DNA of 7,642 nucleotides from CBCPMX01 sp965120355 (GTDB taxonomy: Bacteria; Bacillota; Clostridia; Oscillospirales; Oscillospiraceae). The notes below the pieces were generated by a model. It did no database searches, was not told the origin of the DNA, and saw only the letters and a program-made list of their open reading frames with translations. The stretch lies in contig CBCPMX010000141.1 of the NCBI GenBank assembly GCA_965120355.1, forward strand, positions 1 to 7,642, given 5' to 3'. The position numbers and the translations under genes are program-made. Shown piece by piece: positions 1 through 4,579 of the stretch; positions within the stretch are counted from its first letter, which is position 1, and each line of letters begins with the position of its first letter.

Positions 1-16
1 TGGGGCAAATGCCCCA
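1..16 (-). terminator. Possible hairpin after the dehydratase gene, cut by the window edge
   Basis: Positions 1-7 (TGGGGCA) and 10-16 (TGCCCCA) form a perfect inverted repeat, physically a 6-bp GC-rich stem with an AAAT/ATTT loop. It begins 12 bp beyond the dehydratase stop codon (29-31, TAA on the minus strand). This placement fits an intrinsic terminator, but the bases where a U-tract would lie are outside the window. It could equally be an intercistronic hairpin. Confidence 0.35.
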
Positions 17-28
17 GGCGTGTTTCAA

Positions 29-1333
29 TTACCGGCCGTATTTGGAAGGCAGCCGTACAACCGCTCTGCATTCCTGGGTAATATACCCCTCGATGGTCTC
101 TGTCCAGCAGGCCAACTCTGCAAAATATTCGCCGTTGCGTTCGTACTTGTCGTAGACATAGCCCTTGCAAATGGACAGGTCTCCCACCATAGCATGATGC
201 GCCATAAATCTTCCGGCCTCTTTCAGGGCAGGTACTTTCAGCAGCCAGCTCTCACGGGCAAAGCCCTCCGGCCATTTGTTCCAAGCTTCCTCCGGCTTTT
301 GTTCTTCTCCGAGCCGCCAGCTGATGGACCGCACCTGTCCGGCATCCCCCATCCTGTTGGTCACCATGCGCAAAATCTGATTCCGGCAGGTGGTGTTGAA
401 GTGGTAGGGCCGTGCGCCGGGAATATTCAGGTTGCAGTAGTGCATAGCCGTGTCGTGATAATACATATTGTACGGGTCCTTGACCAGACCGCCCATATTC
501 CCCTCGGTCATGCACTTGCGAATCATCATAATGCCCATGGATCCAGGGGGATGATAACTGATCAGATCTGTCGCCGTTGTGGGACCGTCACAGGTCCAGG
601 CCGGTTCGTCCCCGATTTGGACTTCCTCCCAGTACCGCGGCTCAGCCCCTTGGATGGTTTCCTGTGCCCAGAGGGACTGGATGAAGTCGTAGTCCTCCTT
701 CGTGTAGGTATGGGGTTCTCCTCGAACCAGGGAGAAGTGCCCTTCCGTCAGCGGCGGCACGGATATGGAGGCCATATCAAGGCAATGCCCGTCCTTAAAT
801 TTAACCAGGCCCGTGGTTCCGCCGGCAATGCCACGGACCACCAGATCCCCATGCTGGTTGTACATCTCATTGGCTGCCACGCATCGGAATACCCGGTACG
901 GAACACCGCCTTCGGGTGTGATGTCCTCCACGTAGCGCGCGCCGGGCCGCACAGTCAAGGTATCGCCAGGAAAAATCGGCTGAAATTGTTGAATTTCGTT
1001 GTCAAACAGGCCGCCGGGAATCCGCGGTCCCTCCACAAACGGGGGGATGCTGTCGCCCAATTCCCTGGGGAGCATAGGGCTGCGCCCTACCGGCTCCACA
1101 TAGCAGGGGAAATTCGTCAGCGTGCCGTAGCTGGGATCCGCATAAAACGGGTTCAATGGAGACCAGATCCGGTTGAACTGGAGCAGGGACTCTTCTGTTA
1201 CCTGCCGGTCCTGGGCCATGGGGCCAGACACTTCGGCGGGTTTTTTTAACTCTTCCTGCAGCCGTCCCAGGGCTTCTGCCTCCTGATCGGTGTACTGACC
1301 GGGGTAAAAAATCTGAAATTGGTCCAAATTCAT
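29..1333 (-). CDS. MaoC/FAS1-like double-hotdog acyl dehydratase (putative enoyl-CoA hydratase-type)
   Basis: This 434-residue protein resembles two-domain MaoC/FAS1-type dehydratases, which add or remove water at the 2,3 position of acyl-CoA thioesters in the cytoplasm. Residues about 40-180 look like the FAS1-like N-terminal hotdog: an N-P-F-Y-A-D stretch at 61-66, a P-x-F-P-G-D turn near 119-124 and an N-Q-H-G-D-L strand at 159-164. Residues about 235-430 look like a second, MaoC-type hotdog, with Y-H-D at 292-294, a G-A-R-P-Y turn near 306-310 and a T-N-R-M-G-D segment at 325-330. The full hydratase-2 signature (D-x-N-P-x-H) is not intact in either half, so catalytic competence and substrate are uncertain. 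No signal peptide is seen. The ATG is 19 bp after the solute-binding protein stop and is preceded by AGGA with a 9-nt spacer, so the two genes are probably co-transcribed. The fold-level call is fairly sure; reaction and substrate are inference. Confidence 0.78.
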   Translation of the reverse strand: MNLDQFQIFYPGQYTDQEAEALGRLQEELKKPAEVSGPMAQDRQVTEESLLQFNRIWSPLNPFYADPSYGTLTNFPCYVEPVGRSPMLPRELGDSIPPFVEGPRIPGGLFDNEIQQFQPIFPGDTLTVRPGARYVEDITPEGGVPYRVFRCVAANEMYNQHGDLVVRGIAGGTTGLVKFKDGHCLDMASISVPPLTEGHFSLVRGEPHTYTKEDYDFIQSLWAQETIQGAEPRYWEEVQIGDEPAWTCDGPTTATDLISYHPPGSMGIMMIRKCMTEGNMGGLVKDPYNMYYHDTAMHYCNLNIPGARPYHFNTTCRNQILRMVTNRMGDAGQVRSISWRLGEEQKPEEAWNKWPEGFARESWLLKVPALKEAGRFMAHHAMVGDLSICKGYVYDKYERNGEYFAELACWTETIEGYITQECRAVVRLPSKYGR

Positions 1334-1352
1334 TTTATACCGTCCTTTCTCC

Positions 1353-3026
1353 TCAACTCTGGGCCTCCATATATCGGTCGTAACATGCCTGCCGAACCTC
1401 GGTCAGTTCCGTCAGGCCCATACCGTAGGCAGTCTCCAGGACCTCATCATAGGTATCCAGGGACTGCTGATTGGTGACAATCTTGAAAATATTCTCCCAT
1501 AGATAGGTGGAGACGTCCCCACTGTACATACTCTCCACCTCCTGCTCTTCGGCAGTGAGTGTGGCGCTCTTGGGAATCAGCAGGTAGGATTCGCGGCTTT
1601 CGGTCCACATGTTCACCGCCGCGATCTGCGTCTCGTCATAGGAGGCCAGATAAATGCTGTCGTCAAAGACCGTAGGCGCCCATTGCAGGGCGTATTTTGT
1701 CAGCGTCAGCATATACATAAAGCAGGATTCGTCACTGGTTACCAGCTCTGTATAGGCCGGCTCCCCGTCGTCGCCGATGGTATAGGTTTCTCCTTCGACG
1801 CCCCAGTTGGCCAGCATTTGTCCCTCTTCTGTGTAGAAGTAGTTGCAGAACATGACTGCCGTCTCCGGATCGCTGCACTGCGTGCTGATGGCAATGGCAT
1901 TGACGCCGGTGTAGGAAATTTCACTGACGCCGCTGTTGGGATCGTCCGCGTTGACCTTGATATCCGGCATGGCGGTCAACTGGAAATCCGGATCTGTGGC
2001 GCTCTGCTTCTGGGTTTCAGACAGCGCGCTGACGCCAGCGTAGAAAACGCCGCTCTCGCCGCTGAGATAGGTCGATTCCACCGTACTGAGCTCATCGCTG
2101 ATATTGACAAAATCGTCGTTAAACAGTCCCTGGGCATAATAGTCGCTCAGCAGCGCCAGATAGTCCCTGAAACCATCCGTATCATAAGAGCAGACCACTA
2201 CATCGTCCTCTACAATCCAGCCGAGGCCGGAATTGGCGAATGCCCGCCGGTCAATATTATAGGCATAGGTCAAGCCAGTGTCCAAACCTGCGTACACCAT
2301 CAGCGGCATGGACAGATCATATTCCGACTGGAACGCCTTCAGCACTTCCGTCAGCTCCGAGATGGTGGACGGTACTTCCAGGTCCAATTCATCCAGCCAG
2401 TCCTGCCGGATCATAAGGCCCTTTTCCTCGTAGCTGGTCATGGCCGTAGCAAATTCAATCAGGCTGCCGTCCTGCTGGATGACAGTCTCCGCCAAGCCTT
2501 CGTTGCTGTTGAGCACCGCCAGATAATCGGGCGCATATTCCTCCAGATACGCATTCAGATCAATTACGATTTCATCTTCCAGCAGGCCCGCTACGCCAGT
2601 GGGATACCGGGAGGAAACGCCGCAGTCAAACAGATCCGGGTAATCATCGGAGGCCATCAACAGTGTGAATTGCTCATCCCAGGTGGCTTCGGCGTACAGC
2701 GTCCACTCCAGTGTAACGCCCGTAGCCTCCTCCATGGCTTCATAGGCCACAGACATTTCAAACCCATCGTCGCCCATAATAGAAGAGATCAGGCCGTTTG
2801 GATTGATGACAATTGAAAAGGTGGGGTTCCCATCCAGGGGGTATGAAACCACTGTGGATTCCGTTTCCCCGGATTCATCCAGACTTTCCGCGGAGGATTC
2901 CGAGTCTGTCGATTCTTCCGTTACTTCTGTGCCGGCGCTTGATGTGCTGCTCTCGCCGCTGCTCCCGCACCCGGCGAGCAGTCCAAAACACAGGGCGGCT
3001 ATGAGCAGCCATGTTATCTTCTTCAT
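1353..3026 (-). CDS. Extracellular solute-binding lipoprotein of an ABC (carbohydrate-type) transporter
   Basis: A 557-residue surface lipoprotein that would capture a ligand outside the membrane and pass it to ABC permeases. The start at 3026 gives an N-terminus MKKITW, a hydrophobic core and the lipobox LLAGC with the lipidated Cys at residue 20. A longer reading from a TTG at 3056 is rejected because the strong Shine-Dalgarno would then lie inside the gene. Residues 21-60 are a Ser/Glu/Thr-rich acidic tether. The periplasmic-binding-protein fold begins near 68 (P-T-F-S-I-V-I-N-P), and E-E-A-T-G-V-T-L-E-W followed by A-S-D-D-Y-P-D-L-F-D near 99-134 is typical of LipO/YtcQ-like sugar-binding proteins. 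These usually sit next to two permease genes; none is in this window, so they lie beyond the left edge or elsewhere. The ligand cannot be read from sequence; oligosaccharide or glycoside is the family expectation. The dehydratase gene follows after 19 bp. Confidence 0.93.
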   Translation of the reverse strand: MKKITWLLIAALCFGLLAGCGSSGESSTSSAGTEVTEESTDSESSAESLDESGETESTVVSYPLDGNPTFSIVINPNGLISSIMGDDGFEMSVAYEAMEEATGVTLEWTLYAEATWDEQFTLLMASDDYPDLFDCGVSSRYPTGVAGLLEDEIVIDLNAYLEEYAPDYLAVLNSNEGLAETVIQQDGSLIEFATAMTSYEEKGLMIRQDWLDELDLEVPSTISELTEVLKAFQSEYDLSMPLMVYAGLDTGLTYAYNIDRRAFANSGLGWIVEDDVVVCSYDTDGFRDYLALLSDYYAQGLFNDDFVNISDELSTVESTYLSGESGVFYAGVSALSETQKQSATDPDFQLTAMPDIKVNADDPNSGVSEISYTGVNAIAISTQCSDPETAVMFCNYFYTEEGQMLANWGVEGETYTIGDDGEPAYTELVTSDESCFMYMLTLTKYALQWAPTVFDDSIYLASYDETQIAAVNMWTESRESYLLIPKSATLTAEEQEVESMYSGDVSTYLWENIFKIVTNQQSLDTYDEVLETAYGMGLTELTEVRQACYDRYMEAQS

Positions 3027-3033
3027 AGCAGAA

Positions 3034-3041
3034 CTCCTTCT
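3034..3041 (-). promoter_or_regulatory. Ribosome binding site fixing the lipoprotein start
   Basis: On the minus strand the sequence reads AGAAGGAG, followed by a 7-nt spacer and ATG at 3026-3024. It decides in favour of the 557-residue form over the upstream in-frame TTG at 3056, and places the lipobox at the expected distance from the N-terminus. Confidence 0.9.
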
Positions 3042-3073
3042 GATGTATTCAGGCAAAGACGCCTGTGATTTGC

Positions 3074-3109
3074 ATTATACCGGCATTCCCGTTCCGAGAA
3101 CACTGTCAA
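3074..3109 (-). promoter_or_regulatory. Promoter of the lipoprotein-dehydratase unit, perfect -10 with misplaced -35
   Basis: A perfect TATAAT (-10) is read on the minus strand at 3079-3074, about 47 bp before the lipoprotein ATG, giving a leader of roughly 40 nt. A perfect TTGACA occurs at 3109-3104, but the spacing is 24 nt rather than 16-18, and no good -35 lies at the usual distance. A small inverted repeat GTTC-CGA-GAAC at 3091-3101 lies where a -35 should be. This architecture suggests activator dependence, and the AraC-type regulator encoded immediately upstream is the obvious candidate (inference). Confidence 0.6.
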
Positions 3110-3183
3110 AAAAGTCATTCTCACGCACAAAAAAGTAACCCGGTAAACCGAGGTGCCGGTTTGCCGGGCAGGACTGTCAAAAA
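3102..3183 (-). repeat. Paired 11-bp direct repeat TTTTTGACAGT flanking the regulator terminator
   Basis: The 11-mer TTTTTGACAGT (minus strand) occurs at 3112-3102 and again at 3183-3173, exactly 71 bp apart, in the short region between the regulator stop and the lipoprotein start. The downstream copy contains the TTGACA noted in the promoter entry. AraC-family proteins often bind two direct-repeat sites, so these may be operator copies. T-rich short repeats can also arise by chance. Confidence 0.4.
3129..3168 (-). terminator. Intrinsic terminator of the YesN-like regulator gene
   Basis: The arms 3139-3150 (CCCGGTAAACCG) and 3157-3168 (CGGTTTGCCGGG) pair over 12 positions with a single G-T wobble and a 6-nt loop. 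On the minus strand the stem is followed by TTAC and then six T residues (3134-3129). It starts about 30 bp after the regulator stop and lies upstream of the lipoprotein -10, so the regulator and the lipoprotein unit are separate transcripts. Confidence 0.9.
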
Positions 3184-3196
3184 GCTGCGCCGCGTC

Positions 3197-4399
3197 TCAA
3201 GATCCGCGATATTGCTTCAGCGTACGACGCAGGGTCTGGGTACAGGAAAAGCCGGATTTTGCGGCGGTCTGCGCCATCGTATAACCTGCCTCCAGCAGTT
3301 GAACGGCTGTGCGGACGCGGGTGCGCTGGATATACTCCAACAGGCTGACGCCCATATACCTTCTGAAAATTCTCGTGCAATACGACGGGGTCAGACCCGC
3401 GCGCTCGGCCAACAGATACACTGTCATATTGGGATCCGTATAGGATCTTTGCACATAGTCCGCCAGTTCCGCAACCCACGGCGGCGGATCCTGGGCTTCC
3501 GGTTGAAGCCTGTTGGAAATCTCATCGAGCAGCCACTCCATCGTTGCCAATTGCTCCTGCGCCGTTTCCGTGGAGGAGACTTTTAGTACCAGCGCGTCCT
3601 GATCCAACGAGCGCATTGGATACTGCTGAAGCAGTTCCACAATCGTGCTTTCCAAAAACTCACAAAAGGCGGCCCGCCGCTGCGGAAAAACTGCCAGCGT
3701 GACCGTGTTTTCTAAAAAACGGGACGCAAATGATGCCTGAAGCAGCTCTTTAATCCGTTCCAACTGACCGGTACGGACCGCCTCCAGTATGCTCCGGTTC
3801 CACGCATTATACCGGCTAAATGTCATGGGCTCCGCCGTTTCCGGCAGATGCCGCATGGTATAGACGGCATTTTGATCAGACAAATAGCGGAAATAAAACA
3901 GCAGATTCAGGACAGATTGATACTCATAAAAAGCGGTAAACAGATCCTGAAACCATTTTCCAATGGCAAAAGTCGCAACCATGGAAAACTCCTCTTCTGT
4001 CAGTTTGGCTGTCTTTTCAGCTGCAGCCTGAAACATCTCATCTGTGCAGCCAGTTTCTTTTGCGTCCAGCCAGAATACCAGCCTGCCCTGGTAACTCGTT
4101 GTAGTGACATGACAACGCCCGCCCATTGCAAACAAGTCCATAGCAATGTTATTCAGGATAAAATTCGCCTCTGCCCGATCTTCCGGGTCAAACCGCGCTG
4201 CTGTCCGGGACAGCAGTTCCCCCCATGTCTCCAACTCTACGACAATGATTCTGTGATAAGGCCAATCACACGGGATGTCCAGATCCCGCGCATCCCGCAG
4301 AAGAATATCCAGACTTCCATAAGAAACTGACCCCAGTAATTTCGAGAAAAAAAGATCTTTGTACAGCGATTTCCGTTCATCAAACAGGTCCTCAGGCAA
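3197..4399 (-). CDS. YesN-like AraC-family transcriptional regulator, soluble, TTG start
   Basis: A 400-residue cytoplasmic DNA-binding regulator. Residues about 10-190, with H-R-I-I-V-V-E-L-E at 49-57, L-V-F-W-L-D at 107-112 and a later F-A-I-G strand at 144-147, follow the degenerate GGDEF-like region found in the cytoplasmic half of YesN-type proteins. An all-helical linker spans about 200-300. The AraC-type DNA-binding domain has HTH one at about 327-349 (L-A-E-R-A-G-L-T-P-S-Y) and HTH two at about 375-397 (A-A-K-S-G-F-S-C-T-Q-T). Unlike full-length membrane relatives it has no sensor domain or transmembrane segment; an in-frame stop at 4445-4447 and the neighbouring gene exclude one. The TTG at 4399 is the only plausible start, preceded by AAGGGGGG with a 7-nt spacer. 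The C-terminus ends at Y-R-G-S, roughly ten residues short of the usual S-P-x-E-Y-R end. It probably controls the lipoprotein unit just downstream; the inducer is unknown. Confidence 0.92.
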   Translation of the reverse strand: MPEDLFDERKSLYKDLFFSKLLGSVSYGSLDILLRDARDLDIPCDWPYHRIIVVELETWGELLSRTAARFDPEDRAEANFILNNIAMDLFAMGGRCHVTTTSYQGRLVFWLDAKETGCTDEMFQAAAEKTAKLTEEEFSMVATFAIGKWFQDLFTAFYEYQSVLNLLFYFRYLSDQNAVYTMRHLPETAEPMTFSRYNAWNRSILEAVRTGQLERIKELLQASFASRFLENTVTLAVFPQRRAAFCEFLESTIVELLQQYPMRSLDQDALVLKVSSTETAQEQLATMEWLLDEISNRLQPEAQDPPPWVAELADYVQRSYTDPNMTVYLLAERAGLTPSYCTRIFRRYMGVSLLEYIQRTRVRTAVQLLEAGYTMAQTAAKSGFSCTQTLRRTLKQYRGS

Positions 4400-4406
4400 C
4401 GGAGGT

Positions 4407-4414
4407 CCCCCCTT
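4407..4414 (-). promoter_or_regulatory. Ribosome binding site for the TTG-started regulator
   Basis: AAGGGGGG on the minus strand sits 7 nt before TTG (4399-4397). The next in-frame codon that ends the upstream reading is TGA at 4447-4445, and no ATG or GTG lies between them, which supports TTG as the true start. The match to AGGAGG is imperfect, so translation may be modest. Confidence 0.6.
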
Positions 4415-4456
4415 CCAACGAGCCCTTTTCGGATGAGCCGCTTCTCAACTACTTTT

Positions 4457-4486
4457 ATTATACCGCAAACCAGCGATGGGTTTCAA
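4457..4486 (-). promoter_or_regulatory. Sigma-A-type promoter of the YesN-like regulator gene
   Basis: On the minus strand TTGAAA (4486-4481), an 18-nt spacer and TATAAT (4462-4457) form a near-consensus vegetative promoter. It lies about 58 bp before the TTG start and downstream of the glycosidase terminator, so the regulator is likely expressed independently and constitutively from a leader of about 50 nt. Confidence 0.8.
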
Positions 4487-4517
4487 CAGGCGATTCCGCA
4501 GCCCGCTCCAATCGAAG

Positions 4518-4576
4518 AAAACCGCAAACAGCGCGCGGGCAGGATGGGAGTACCATCTCGCCCGCGCGCTGTTTGC
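4518..4576 (-). terminator. Long hairpin terminator of the GH3 gene
   Basis: A perfect 17-bp inverted repeat (4524-4540 with 4560-4576, arms GCAAACAGCGCGCGGGC and its complement) begins 3 bp after the glycosidase stop. The 19-nt interior carries a further short pairing, GATGG (4543-4547) with CCATC (4553-4557), giving an almost continuous stem. On the minus strand it is followed by GG and TTTTCTTC, a short U-rich tail. The call as an intrinsic terminator is strong; the stem is longer than usual for one. Confidence 0.85.
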
Positions 4577-4579
4577 CAC

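Noticed and set aside
20..1249. 409-residue plus-strand open frame opposite the dehydratase gene
   Set aside because: It is the mirror of a well-supported gene. Its product shows no recognisable domain, has an abnormal composition (rich in His, Gly, Arg, Pro) and has no convincing ribosome binding site; such antisense frames are common at this GC content.
1683..2816. 377-residue plus-strand open frame opposite the lipoprotein gene
   Set aside because: Antisense shadow with no domain features and no credible start signal; the opposite strand encodes a lipobox-bearing binding protein with strong family motifs.
3027..3056. Ten-residue N-terminal extension of the lipoprotein from a TTG at 3056
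   Set aside because: The strong AGAAGGAG site would fall inside the gene, and the extension would put an Arg-rich stretch before the Met-Lys-Lys start of a standard lipoprotein signal.
3177..3479. Possible frameshifted C-terminus of the YesN-like regulator
   Set aside because: I read both alternative frames after residue 397. Neither gives the expected S-P-x-E-Y-R ending, so the gene is called as simply short rather than frameshifted.
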